A stretch of 64,000 nt of DNA from Zygnema cylindricum (lineage: Eukaryota; Streptophyta; Zygnematophyceae; Zygnematales; Zygnemataceae): assembly GCA_037447655.1 (NCBI GenBank), contig JBBHKE010000478.1:241466-305465 (forward strand), read 5' to 3'. This document shows, in pieces, positions 24,023-35,432 of this stretch. The position numbers and the translations under genes were made by a program. Position 1 is the stretch's first letter; every line of letters starts with the position of its first letter. The notes under the pieces are model-generated. The model was not told the origin of the DNA. It saw only the letters and a list, made by a program, of their open reading frames with translations, and did no database searches.

Positions 24023-24030
24023 GAGAGGGA
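23744..24030. repeat. GA-rich low-complexity tract
   Basis: AGAGAGAGA and GGGAGGGAGAGAG words dominate, with a clean (GA)n run at about 23985-24019. It lies in the spacer between the two duplication copies. The long open frames here on both strands (up to 324 codons) are compositional and show no protein family features. Confidence 0.85.
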
Positions 24031-24506
24031 GAAAGATCGGCATCATATACTCGACTCGATCCTTACTGAGCTCGTCCGTACATTGGTATCCGTACCATAG
24101 TACAGTTGTATAAGCCTTACAGCCTCAAAATGAGAATTGGATGTCCGACCACGCATTCCATGGCTCCCAGAAAAAGACAAAAGTTGACGCCAAAAGTCAA
24201 CGCAGCCATTTCTCTGTTTTTCGCCATTTTCATCAGGTGACACCCGCAATATTTTTCCAGCTTTTATTTAGTTATTTTAATTAATTTCTGGGCAGATTTT
24301 GTTTCTGTTTTTATTTTAAAATGAGATTTTTGAGCATTGGCAGAAATTCATAAGCGAATAAATGAAAAGAAGCATAAGTTGTTAAAATGACTTCCACAAA
24401 AAAATGGTGACTTCAACAGTTGCAAGTGAATATTTTATATTTCTCTCTTTTTCTGGTTTCAAAAAAAAGGTAATGCGATGTCATTTTAATTTTACATGTT
24501 CAGTAG

Positions 24507-24509
<3 letters not shown>

Positions 24510-24542
<33 letters not shown>
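24510..24542. repeat. (CT)n microsatellite at the duplication border
   Basis: A run of about 16 CT units ends exactly where copy B of the segmental duplication starts (TGCTATTATCCTC). In copy A the same position is preceded by GCTCTCCAC. The run is therefore a candidate break or pairing site. Confidence 0.8.
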
Positions 24543-24545
<3 letters not shown>

Positions 24546-27372
24546 TATTATCCTCTTCCCTCTTGTCCTTTGAGTTCTCTTACCCCCTGAAATATTTGCC
24601 ACTACTTACAACCATGGTTAGAATAGCCCCAACCCATGCCATGGCCATTTCACAAAAAAAAAAAAAAAAAATGACGAGGAAATCTAGTTCCAACCTCAAA
24701 CAGATGATAACTTACCCATGGGGGATGCACTCCTTTCAGAGAATTACTTTCATGAGCAAGCCAATCGGGAGGCTCGCCTTTCGGACCTCTCTTTTCAAAA
24801 GCTTTTCTCTTTTCTGTGAGACTTTCACAGTCTTCCATGTGGGGAGCCAACGGATAGTTTTGCCCATCTATCCAACTCGGTTTTGGTAGGATGGTCGAGG
24901 GTGGCGTAATCTCATCTAGGCCGTACATGAGGCTCCACGTCTGCATAGTACGGCTCCCGCAGCCTCTTCATAGGAGTCAACATGATTTGTCGTTGTGCCT
25001 TAAACAGTATTGCGTGTAACCGTATTGAATCTGACAGAATGTTCAGTTTAAATGATACCTTTTCGAACGTGTTATTGCTTAAAACGAATTTTAATAAACT
25101 TTTAAACTCTTTCGGTTAAATTTTCAAACAATATTTACCCTCAAAAACCTTTTGCAAAACTAACAAACGACTTGTGCACATCAAATGGTATGTCTTCATG
25201 AACTTATTACCGTTTTTCTTTCCTTTAAAGGTGTTTTTTTTTCCATTGTAGGGTTTTTTTTCCTTTACAGGGTTTCTTTTCCTTTTTAGGGTTTTCTTTC
25301 CTTCACATGGTCTTGTGCAGAGCGTGCAACATTGAAAACTCATTTAAACTTAAAAAAATTGCGGGAGTCCAAATAACATACGATCCGTATATGGTGGTAG
25401 CAGCGACTCTATGAGACAAAAATGTATCCGCGACAATTTGATTATGTTCATAAGGGCAATTCAAAGACACGCCATTCAACAAAAAATATAACTATACAAA
25501 TAAGACCTTTGCATTTCTTTGAAATGCTAATCTATACTATTTGACGAGCACGAAGTATGAAGTCGTGTCTAGGGGACAACGACATGTTCCAGCCATGTTT
25601 TTGTTGACCTCATATGGCGTCTAAGGCTAGTTGACGAGGAAATAAAAATACCGTACATATATTATTAGTTTTTATTTAATAAAAGTTTAGTGTGAATGCA
25701 CGAATGTCCTTACAATGTTTCTTTCACATGGAATTGCACAACAATTTCCAGCATTGATGATTTTTTCTTAGGAATTCCGTGGTTGGACTTGAGGAATCAA
25801 TGACATTTCAATCATAACATTCAAAATAGATGTTCAATTTCAAACAATAATTGAACATTTAAAAATTCAATTTTGCTAATGTAAAAATATAAAACCTGAA
25901 GTATTGGACTACGTTGTTTAAATTCCCAAAAGAGTTAATTGTCAAGAGTTTAACCGTTCAAACATCTACTGAGTTTAACCGTTCAAACATCCGCTGAGTT
26001 TAACCGTTCAAACATCTACTTAGTTTAACACTAGGTCCGTTCGAAAAGACATAGTTGGTGTCAATTTTTATTTTACTTTGCTTTTCCAAAAAAGCAACTT
26101 TCAAACTCACCTCATACAGGTCGCCCGAAGCCAGATCATCCTCTTCCGTACGGACATCTTCTGGGAGCGGCGCTGCCACGTCATCGTCCAATAAGCTCCT
26201 ACGCTCGATGGACGCTTCCAGACCGTACGATTCCAGGTACGGCTTTTTTACCGCAAGGATCGGAAAAGAATGCTGACGAATGGCAAAAAAGGCGACACTG
26301 ACGCCAAGAAAAAAAGCTACAATTAACTTCACCTGGGTTAAGGTCTCGCTAGCCATGGTTAAAAGAGAGAGGCATCGGATGATTAGGGTTCAGGTACCGA
26401 ATCAGATCACCAGGGCAAAAGCTTAGTTTTAGACTTTTAGGGCAAAATTGTTACACGTTGCCGGTAGGGTATCCGTTCAGACATATGAAAAAAAAGTACG
26501 ATCATACGGTACAATTTTGGTACGATTGACTAAAAATGCAATAGGAAACGTAATTGGAAAGGGTACACCGTGTATCTCTATTAGAACTTTAGAAGTTAGC
26601 AACTTTTTCGCCACTTAAATTCTCCGTACACACATATCCGATTTTCAATCTGAGACCGACAACCAGAAGCTGAGAATCTTACCTTTCAAACGCAACCGTC
26701 AGATCCACAATCCGATATGTGTGTACGGATAAAAGATGAATTAAGTGGCGGAAAAAACATTAATACTAATAGCGATACACGGTGTACAGTTCATTTCAGT
26801 ACACTATACCGCGAATCGTTATTAGACTTATGTACTATATATCGGCGCCCCAAAATTTTGACATTGATACCTTAAATATAATAAACTATACTATTTAAGG
26901 ACGTGGACCATAATCTGCCACGTGGCCGGCACTAAATTAGCATCAGTGACACTAATTAATTTTTGACACTAATAATTTCTTTAGTCTAATAACGATTCAC
27001 GGTGTACTGTACAGTACACCGCCAATCGCTATTAGAGTCAAGGATTAAATAGCGTCAAAAAATAATTAGCGTTATTGATTCTTATTTAGTGCCTGAGACG
27101 TGGCAGATTATGGTCCACGTCCTTAAATAGCGTTCTTAATTATATTTCAGTTTTTGGGGTCAAAATTTAGGGGCACCGTATTAGCGTTATATGATCTAAT
27201 AGCGATTGGCGGTGTACTGTACCCCGCCAATCGCTATTAGAGCATATAACGCCTATTCGGTGCCCTTTTTTAAAAAAAAAAAAAACCTGAAATACAATTA
27301 ATAACGCTATTTAAGTAGGTGGACCATAATCTGCCACGTCTCAGGTACTAAATTAGAATCAATAACGCTAAT
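24543..27372. repeat. Segmental duplication, copy B
   Basis: Second copy of 20083-22912, in the same orientation, 4,460 bp upstream with respect to transcription. The right border lies in the T-run of a MITE, beyond which the remaining MITE right end differs from copy A (TTAGCGGTG rather than TTGGCGGTG). The left border abuts the (CT)n run. The near-identity implies a recent event, or a collapse or duplication error in assembly. Confidence 0.9.
24716..26356 (-). pseudogene. Duplicated exons 1 and 2 of the fucosyltransferase gene
   Basis: Exon 1' (26356-26111) encodes the same 82-residue signal-anchor segment as 21896-21651. Exon 2' (24940-24716) encodes the same 75 residues as 20480-20256. 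Both keep intact donor sites (GTGAGT and GTAAGT). Exons 3-7 are absent from this copy. Because the copy lies upstream on the transcribed strand, a transcript starting here could splice exon 2' to exon 2 or to exon 3. Exon 2 is 225 bp with phase 0 at both ends, so either route would keep the frame. By itself the copy cannot make an enzyme. Confidence 0.8.
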
Positions 27373-27419
27373 TTTTTTTTACGCTAATTAATCCTTGACT
27401 CTAATAGCGATTAGCGGTG
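26566..27419. mobile_element. Duplicated MITE array
   Basis: The same four MITEs as at 22106-22958, carried along by the segmental duplication (26566-26784, about 26807-27005, 27018-27215 and about 27223-27419). The last differs at its right half (TTACGCTAATTAATCC in place of TTGACGCTATTTAATCC). This places the duplication breakpoint inside it. Confidence 0.75.
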
Positions 27420-28055
27420 TACTGAATCTTGCAACTTTTTGGCCTCCCGGGGTGCCGAAGGCGTCCACGTCGCACCATATTATCCGCGCGACCGCTCGTT
27501 TAGGGTTTTTTTTTTCGGTTTTTTTATTTTTATTAAAAAAACAGCCCTAAACCCCAAAACCCTATTTCTCGTACCCAATCCCAAGAGGTGCCGGATGTCG
27601 GCGCGAGGTGCCGAAATGTCGGCGCGAGGTGCCGCGAGGTGCCGAAGGTCCCACACTTGTATGGGCGGTTGTTTACCAGGTAGCCTATGTTTAACAAGAC
27701 AATACAATATAATACAATACAATACAAAAATTACAGTACAATACAAAATAAAACAAAAACGGCCAGACACGTGATTCGAAAAGACCAGATTTTACAACTG
27801 AAGTCCAGTATTTGTCCTGTAGTCATGTGATCCGAAGCACCTGGGAGATTCTTTCATTGATCACAAATTTGTCTTGAAGGACAAATATCTTTGTCTACTG
27901 TGGACATACTGACACGTGGATTTCTCAAAAGCCATTGTTATCCGTACCAATCTTTCGTACTTTGGATCCTGGATTCCGTACATTTTCACCTGGTGCATAT
28001 CCCCGTTGCGTCCGGCGTTCCCGCTCCGATCCGGAACTCAGCGTTACGTGTCCAG
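27420..28055. repeat. Spacer with short tandem and dispersed repeats
   Basis: Contains GC-rich tandem words (GTCGGCGCGAGGTGCCG, about 27586-27650), an (AATAC)n-like stretch (27698-27752), and the partner (27763-27918) of the dispersed repeat at 1466-1606. No gene is recognised. Frames on both strands are short and reflect the repeats. Confidence 0.5.
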
Positions 28056-28826
28056 CAGAGGTCGCAAAAGTCAAAAAATTTCATACCCGAAACCGACCGT
28101 TTATTTTTTTTCAAAATCTGAGTAACCGACGCCCGACCGAGTTTTGTCACGCTCCAAAATTGTTAACCGTTAACCGACCGTCGTTTACGAAAAAAAAAAA
28201 TAACCGAATCTTGACTTTTCGCGACTAACCGTGCCCGCCCGTCGTTTACGAAAAAAAAAATTAACCGAATCTTGATTTTTCGAGACTAACCGTGCCCGCC
28301 CGTAACCGAAAAAGTACAAAATTAATCAATGTACGACGGAATAAGCCAATAATTACGATTTGTCGCGTTCCCTAAGATTTGCGAAATGAATAGTTTACTA
28401 CTGTGTCAGATTTGCGACGCTTTGTCGCTTTGCCTAAGATTTGCGAAATGAATATTGTACAACCGTGTCAGATTTGCGACGCTTTGTCGCGTTCCCTTTG
28501 ATTTGCGAAATAAATAGCTTACTACAGTACCGTGTCAAATTTGCGACGCTAATCATGATGTCAATTACTTCCACGATGCCACGTACTTCAACGATGCTAA
28601 AGAGTATAAAGTACAAGAATGTTGGATTATAAGGACAGTACAAAATTTTCATTTTTTTTTGGTTTTTTGGTTGACTGACCGTAACCCACCGTTTTTTTTT
28701 TCCCGGTGAATCAACCGACCGTAACTGCCCGACCCCCAAAATTTGGCAACCGAATCCGTTCCGGATCCGGCGCGGGCGGTCGATTAACGGTCGGTCACGG
28801 TTTCGGTTGATCGATTGCGACCTCCG
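28056..28826 (+). mobile_element. hAT-type MITE, 771 bp, near-perfect 8-bp TSD
   Basis: It starts CAGAGGTCGCAAAAGTC and ends TTGCGACCTCCG. The flanks GTGTCCAG (28048-28055) and GTGTCCTG (28827-28834) agree at 7 of 8 bases. The left part matches the left end of the 6649 hAT element. After the ACTTCCACGATGCC repeats it matches that element's right end (AAGTACAAGAATGTTGGATTATA). It has no coding region and looks like an internal deletion derivative of the same family. Confidence 0.82.
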
Positions 28827-28834
28827 GTGTCCTG

Positions 28835-29935
28835 TCGCATTTCCTTCTCATCCGATATTCCATGTCAAGATTCAAAACTTGATTCTCCACCTGATGTGTC
28901 GTCCGCCAATTCCACGCCTCCTTTTACAATCTAACCACTTGGCTTGACAAAAATAGTTTGTCCTCGTTGCACACTGAATAGGGTGTGAGTTTAGCAAAAA
29001 CATGATTGTTCATCACACAAACACAGCTAGCATAAAATCATATGCAACAAAAAAGTAGATTCACTCTAAGCTCTACAACACTAATCTGGGCTAAACAGTT
29101 GGATAATCCTTCTCGACATGCTCCAAAAGAAGTTTTTCGCTCTTTCCACGATAACTCTGTCAAATGACGTCATAATTGTTTTCTTACACAAATAATTGAA
29201 AGATTCTCCTCTCTTATTAGTTGGAGGATATTAAGAACCTTAAAGGCAAGGATCTTTATATTCCTTAGTTTGTTGAACGCTGCACGAGAATTCTATAGCT
29301 CTATGCCATCTGTTTCCCATTTATTGAATGAATCTCTTTTTTTGAAGAACCATACCATAAAAAGCGGTCCTCCAACTACACCCACGAGACATGTTTATCT
29401 TTGTTGGAATGGGGTTCGTGTCGTTTTGTGCGAGCACATCAAGCCCTAGAGCATTGAAGAACTCGGTGTATTATAATAATTGTGGAGATTTTTCCCACTT
29501 TTTGTCGGTCTACCCTTTTGAAAACGACAAATGAAGTCTTTGACACGTTCAGTGAATGGATGGAGGAGAAGCAAGGCCTTTGACATGTCCAGCGAATAGA
29601 CCGTGGAGAAACATAAATGGTGGCTATTAACTTCATCATATAATTCAAGCTAGAAATCTAGTTTGCGAAACATCACACTCAATTTATACGTGAGCTAAGG
29701 GAGGACGTGAAATGAAACTATTGAAAAAAAAACGACCAAAATTCATGCAAAGAAAAACTAAGTTGCACAAAATGAAACAAACCAAATAGCGTTCACCAAT
29801 TGAAATGATACACCCATAAAAGTATAGACCAAAAAAAAAGAAAAAAAATGCGCGACGTGATGCGCGACGAAACTAAACTGCACTTTCTACAAACTAATGT
29901 TGTTACATTAACATAGGATAGCACATTGTAAATAT
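28835..29935. other. No recognised feature
   Basis: Ordinary AT-rich sequence without long frames, terminal repeats or RNA signatures. Short frames such as 29439-29648 (minus) have no recognisable motif. Confidence 0.4.
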
Positions 29936-30050
29936 TAGTGTTGTGTATCGGTAGGGTTTTGTTGATAACCGATATGTCTCTTTTTTTGGTTTACCGATAA
30001 CCGATATATTGGCACGATCTATCAGTACTGTCATGCCGTAAGAAGTCGGC
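29936..30050. repeat. Solo end of a TGTTGTGTATCG foldback element
   Basis: TAGTGTTGTGTATCGGTAGGG, followed by GATAACCGATATG and TAACCGATATATTGG, matches the tip of the foldback at 3401-3865. No opposite arm is found nearby, so this is a truncated copy. Confidence 0.5.
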
Positions 30051-31111
30051 AGGTATTATCACTTGGGCCCATACTAATTGATTAATATGGGACGTGACAC
30101 GTTTGTACATGGACGTACAGCTTGAGGTACAGACATGACAAGGGCCAGAGTACACTCGGAACGACATCAAAGATCAAGAACTCAACATCCCCAAACTTGA
30201 CGAAAATCAAAAGTCATGAACCCTCAAAGGTGCATGCATTGTTATTGCTTAGTTTAAGGAGGGTTTTCATCCTCGAGATGTAGATGTAAGGCGTCCCGAG
30301 GTGGCCATGCAACGTCCGTCTCTAAAAACTAGCAGCGTTTCAACATAAAAACCTGCATGCTCAAAGACATATAGCAATGAGTGTAGCCGTACGGTTAGTG
30401 AAAGCATACGATAAATGCCATTTGGCAAGTTACAGACGTTTGCAAATTAAGCACGCCAATCCAACATTGGAAGGCTGTCGTTTTCTGGCAAGCGTTATTC
30501 TCGGGATTTGTCAAAATTTGTGATAAGTTAGGGTTTCACCTAAATATTTAGCGACAGGCTATTGTTTGAGTTAGGGTTTTCTCCCTGGTACTCTCTAGCT
30601 TCACTTATTTCTTCTACCAAGTCTTTACCTAATCTACTGGCGCAAGGCAGCCTACAAGATTTCCACTGTTGTCTACTTGCTGTGGTGTGTGAATGGTGTA
30701 CTGTGGTCTTGGAACCTTCTTGTTGTTAGAACGAAGATTGTACGACTAGTTTTGATTCTCTCTGACCTTGGGGGAATACTAGCTATCGTCGCTTCTTCGT
30801 CCAGCTAAGGAAGGGTTCTAGCCTACGGGTTAGACTCTTGTAGGGAATATTAAAGACCTCAAGGCCTAGTGGCTACTGTCGCAAATATTCTCGTGCTTAA
30901 TTTGTTTTTTTTTTTCAAGTTTCTTTTGTTTTGTTTTCTCGTTTTTTCAATTGCATTTGTTGTCTAGTTCGTTTTGGGTTTGATGGATATGATTATTGTT
31001 GAAACGTCCGGTATCGTTTTCTTTTCTTTTCTTTCTACCAGATAACTCACTCACAATACCTAGCAAACTTAACAAAAAAAATAAAAAAAAACATCTCAAA
31101 AAAAATATATT

Positions 31112-31143
<32 letters not shown>

Positions 31144-31740
31144 AGGTTGCACGAATTATAACATAAAATTATAACTCTTTTATAGTTAGGTAGAACGTGG
31201 CATAGTGTTGATACACGTACCCTAGCAGGTTCCTAATCAGGTTGATGTTGAGCTGTGTTGTTTCTTAACGACTATTTGGAATTGGTCGGAGCGGTGAGCT
31301 TCACTGTAAGACGTTCATGTTATCATACTGGTTACCTTTGCTCCAGGTGAGTAATTAGATCTTTCTGGGTGCAGGCGAGAGATAGGTTGTTCAGCGAGGT
31401 CCCTTTGAGGGATTGATATCCGACGGAAGGCTATATACCCTTCCGTTCGTATAGGACATTGTTGTCGCATTTTTTAAATTTGACCGTGATTGGTCTTGGA
31501 TAACAACTTCTTAATTACATCTAGCCTTGTTGGCCTTTGATAGTTTCCTGCTTTATAACATCTCGCCTTGTGGCCATCAATAGTTTCTTGTTTTTAAGGC
31601 TTTTTAGAGTTTTTTGGTTTTTTAGACTCTCATCTAGTTCTATTGGGATAGGACAATTTTTCGGGTACATGCCAACAGACTGGAATAATTTACAGTTCCA
31701 GGCTGCTACAACTACAAGCGTCTGTTGAACTAAGGCAGCC
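30051..31740. other. No gene recognised
   Basis: Includes an AT-dinucleotide tract (about 31107-31141) and T-rich stretches. The minus-strand frame 31742-31521 starts inside the decayed LTR described next and shows no known motif. Part of this stretch may be the rest of that LTR, too diverged to delimit. Confidence 0.35.
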
Positions 31741-31893
31741 ATGGATCAACCTCTCTCTCTTACCTTCAGTGACTACAACAAGTATGGGAGTTAGAGAGCG
31801 GAGGTGGAGGTAGGCTGCCCGTCCTTTTTCTTTCCTTTTTATAAAGACATATTTAAACCTAGAAAATACTCTAGAAATCTATAAATTTCAACA
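31741..31893 (-). repeat. Diverged copia LTR remnant (E), minus orientation
   Basis: The reverse complement begins TGTTGAAATTTATAG, continues with ATTTTCTAGGT, a CAGCCTACCTC block, ACTTGTTGTAGTCACTGA and ATCCATGGCTGCCT. The same ordered words open the LTRs at 32698, 34377 and 52134. Only the first ~150 bp can be aligned by eye. Confidence 0.5.
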
Positions 31894-32002
31894 TAGATCT
31901 ACGTCATCAGTCTTGTCGTCTTCTTCCCACAGTTGGGGGGGGAAATCGGACATAGACTCTCTTGATATTGAAGGTCTAAATCTACCGACTTAGATTTTTC
32001 TG

Positions 32003-32690
32003 TTGGGCGGAACAATACACACTAATTTAGTTCCCTTTAACGTAGACAAGGCTGCGTCCATGGACACTGAAGGAGGTAAACATCAATTTTGTTTTTCTGG
32101 TCCTAACGACACTATGTTTTTGTCTCTTTTTCGCATGCTTTTTGATGCTGAGATGCGAGACTTTGTATTTCGGTATCAATACCGTTATTATTTACGAATG
32201 GCTTTTTCCTCACTAGGACAATACCTCAAGGATCTGCCCTATCTCTCTATACGCGGAAATATGAAGGAATTTGTGATATGACAAAAATTGCACCTTCATA
32301 TTCCGGATCTTTAGACATAACTGGTAGCCAGGAAATTCCTTTCCAAGCCGCAATACCTATAGATAAGGACGTTATTGCTAATGCAATTTCACCTAAAATA
32401 CTTGAGGTTCCTCATCAATTCCGCGTAGCAGCTCGGGCAACAATTATGGCTTGACTTGCAATGCTGGTCCCTTTAACGGATCCATTATCATTTGTTTTCA
32501 ATTTATTACACGATGAAAACCGAATGTTTAATCTACACTAAGTCAAAAAACTAATGAATTTCGAACTCAAATCGGGTGAAACCGCCCCTACATTGTGAGC
32601 GCGTATGGAAAACTTACGTGAAGCCCTACCTGACTTAATGTCAAATGTAGAGGTAGTACAAAATTTTGTGGTACAATTTCCCCCACAATC
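32003..32690 (+). pseudogene. Broken coding region of unknown family
   Basis: An ATG at 32003 opens 92 codons (including KHQFCFSGPNDTMFLSLFRM and LPYLSIRGNMKEFVI) up to a TGA. One base shift restores a frame with DITGSQEIPFQAAIPIDKDV and VPHQFRVAARATIMA. Further stops follow, before MENLREALPDLMSNVEVVQN near the end. Composition and continuity look like a decayed protein gene rather than chance, but I do not recognise the family. It is cut by the copia D LTR at 32698. It could be an accessory ORF of a retroelement or a captured gene. Confidence 0.4.
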
Positions 32691-32697
32691 TCGATAA

Positions 32698-33881
32698 TGT
32701 TGACATTTAAGTATTTTCTAGGTTTGGAGATTGTGAAATAAATGGAAAAAAGGAGACAGCTACAGCCTGCCTCTAACTTTTCTCTCAAGTCCCCACACTT
32801 GTTGCAATTAATAAAGACTAGAGGAGGAGTTAGAGCCATGGCTGCCTAGATTGTCCAAAGAGGATAGGAAGGCCAATTTAGCTAGTGTTACAAAAGGTTT
32901 GACGGACCCAAGATTTGAACCTCGTATCTGTCGTCCGTTAAATTAGCATTTAGCTTTATCCTATAAGTTTAGGACCAAGGCTAGGGTATATGGAGTTTGA
33001 TAAATATTTATATAGATACACGCGGACTAGTTCCTTTATCAGGGAGGAGATACGTAGTGCATAGATACAGTTTTAGATAGCACAAAGTACGGTTTTATGT
33101 ATTATATGAAACAAATACCGCGCATTTGTTTGATCGCGAAACAAATACCGCGCGTCAATTTTCAACAGCTAGAAATATATCTTGTTTTGATCGGACGGCC
33201 ACGATAGGCGCCGCGATCACGGAATATGTACTTTAGCGTTTTACTGTCATCGCCACGTCAAGGGACATTTGGCGCGTCAACTTTAGATTGCGGCAAATCC
33301 GGAGATTACGGGAACAAATCCAGATACGACATGTGTGGACATTTCGGCCATATAGTACGATGGCTGTACAAAAAGTACACCGGCACATGTACTTTTCTGT
33401 ACAACATTGTAATGTGATTGGTGCCATATGTCAGTAGATAGATTTTAGAGAGAGGTAGGAATTAGAATATTAAGTAGGTAGCCGCCTCTCTCTGAGAGAG
33501 CTCCCTTACAAAAGGTCAACTTTGACCCTCCATAACTTACTGCTCACAGGAGCAAATTGAGAGATTATTTTTGCTGCGAACTCAAAGGAGTCCAGGCTAC
33601 ATACGGTTGTTGTGGGTCAGGGTTTTTGTCTGCCAGAGTTGCAACACTCCTAAGGGAAAGTCAAAGAGGGTGAATGTGTCCAAAACTCATATTCTAACTT
33701 TGTTTTCTGTGGTGGAACTAAGAACACAAAAAGTCTTATTTCACTATGTTGAAGTTGTATTAGGGTTATGATTGTCAAGGGGTCAATCATTTAGGTTTGT
33801 ATCTACTTGTAGTCGGCACTATCTAGATAAACTTCTTGTGAGCTTCCTACTGTAATAACCAATGGAGGTCTCAGAGTTTCA
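32698..33881 (+). mobile_element. 5' LTR of diverged copia element D
   Basis: Starts TGTTGACATTTAAG and ends CTCAGAGTTTCA, followed at 33882 by CGTTATGGGCCCACA, the family's primer-binding site with two changes. Internal words (TTTTCTAGGT, ACTTGTTGCAATTA, GGTCAACTTTGACCCTCCAT) match the LTRs of copies A-C, but overall divergence is large. The matching 3' LTR is not in the window. Confidence 0.7.
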
Positions 33882-34373
33882 CGTTATGGGCCCACAAACT
33901 AGGGTGCCTTCGTTTGATGGAACACACTCCACTTATTGGGATTTTATGATGAAGGGATTTCTTTTCGAAAAGCACCTATGGGGAATTGTTTTGGGTGAAG
34001 TGAGGTGTGCGCCACCGGCTTTGGTGGAGCTCACTACGAAGATTCATCTGGGGCTTCCCAGAAAACCAACCGGATTTGAGATGCAATGGAAGGTGGAGGG
34101 AAAATCATTGCCATGGAAGGGGGAAAATGGGAGAAAGGAAAAAGAACACCTATGATGAAGGGAGCTAGGCTCTTCGCTACGGTCCCACTTGTAGGGGATA
34201 TAACTAAAACTGAAGAAACTGAGAGTAGAATTTGGGAGTATAAGAACTCTATAGCAAAACATCTCATGCTTAGAAATATGTCTAAGTCTATAGCTATCAC
34301 TCTTTTAAATCTAACGAAGTCTTTAGAAATCTGGGAAACACTAAGACTAATTTACAAGAGTGAGACTATATAG
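33862..34373 (+). pseudogene. Copia D gag fragment
   Basis: The frame starts at 33862 inside the LTR as MEVSEFHVMGPQTRVPSF and continues GTHSTYWDFMMKG. It parallels the start of copy C (MEVSEFQVMGPPSRVPIF). After a frame change near 34085 it continues as gag-like ESRIWEYKNSIAKHLMLRNM and LTKSLEIWETL. It stops where the LTR of copia A begins (34377), so only the first ~170 codons remain. This is an older relative of copies A-C. Confidence 0.7.
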
Positions 34374-34376
34374 AAG

Positions 34377-35432
34377 TGTAGAAATTAATGGTATTTTAAA
34401 AATATTTTCTAGGTCTGAATAGAAAAAAGAAAGAAGCCAAGGCAGTGTACCTCTAACTTCTCACTCCAACTCTCAAACTTGTCGCAGTCACTGAGAAATT
34501 AGAGATGGAGCTAGAGCCATGGCTACACAAGCTATCCAAAGGTTTACAGGAAAATATATATTAGTTAAGGGTTTATTTACTAAAAGATATGTGCCGGCCA
34601 CAGGATTTAATCTTGGTACCTACCAGCCGCAGACAACCAGTAGCCGTTAGCCTTAGCCGTTAAGTCTAGAAGTAGTGTTACGTAGTATATGGTTTGATAA
34701 GTATTTAAACATTTATACGTAGGATAGTTCATTTAACTGTAACTGTTTACGGGAGACATATATCCAGTAAATGTAAAAATACGGATTCCGGTATGGATCA
34801 AAAACCAATACCGCGCATTTATTTCTTTAGTGAAACAAATACCGCGCATGTATTTATTACGGCTACGATTAAATGTGACTTTAATCGGACGGCCGGGATT
34901 AACGCCGAGATCGCGGAAGAGGATTTCGGCGGTTTGTAGTCATCGCCACATCGGATGACACGTGGCGGAATGACATTGGATCGCGGCATCTCCGAGGATT
35001 AATGGAGCGAATCCGGACATACCACGTGTCGACATTTAGGCCATGTCGTACAATATCCATACAGAAAGTACATTGGCAGTTGTACTTTTGTGTACGGAAC
35101 TGTAATTTGATTGGCTCAGTACATCAGTAGATAGAGTCTGTGAGAGAGATAAAACTTAGAAAAATTAAAAGATAGGACCCTCTCTCCCTGAGAGCTTCTG
35201 TACAAAAGGTCAACTTTGACCATCCATAACTTACTTCTCAGGGGAGCAAATTCAGAGATTCTTTTTGCTATCGACTTAGAGGATTCTTGCCTTTATAGGG
35301 GTAAGGTTGGTCAGAGTTATTTTTCTGCCAAGGTGGCTGTTATTTTTGCTGAAACACAAAGGGGTCAAGGTTTTCTTCGAGGTTTCTTAGAAGCTGTTCA
35401 CTCTGAGGACTTATAAAGGTCTCAGAGTTTCA
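34377..35432 (+). mobile_element. 5' LTR of copia A
   Basis: Starts TGTAGAAATTAATGG and ends CTCAGAGTTTCA, 1,056 bp, directly followed by the primer-binding site GGTTATGGGCCCACC (35433-35447). The start codon seen in copy C (ATGGAGG) reads ATAAAGG here, two G-to-A changes. The LTR lies inside the gag of copia D. Confidence 0.85.

Noticed and set aside
23072-24069. Long open frames of 324 and 178 codons on opposite strands
   Set aside because: They are made of Ser/Leu or Glu/Arg repeats from the GA/CT-rich tract and have no domain features.
27500-27520. TTTAGGGTTT as a telomere-type repeat
   Set aside because: There is only one unit and no tandem array.
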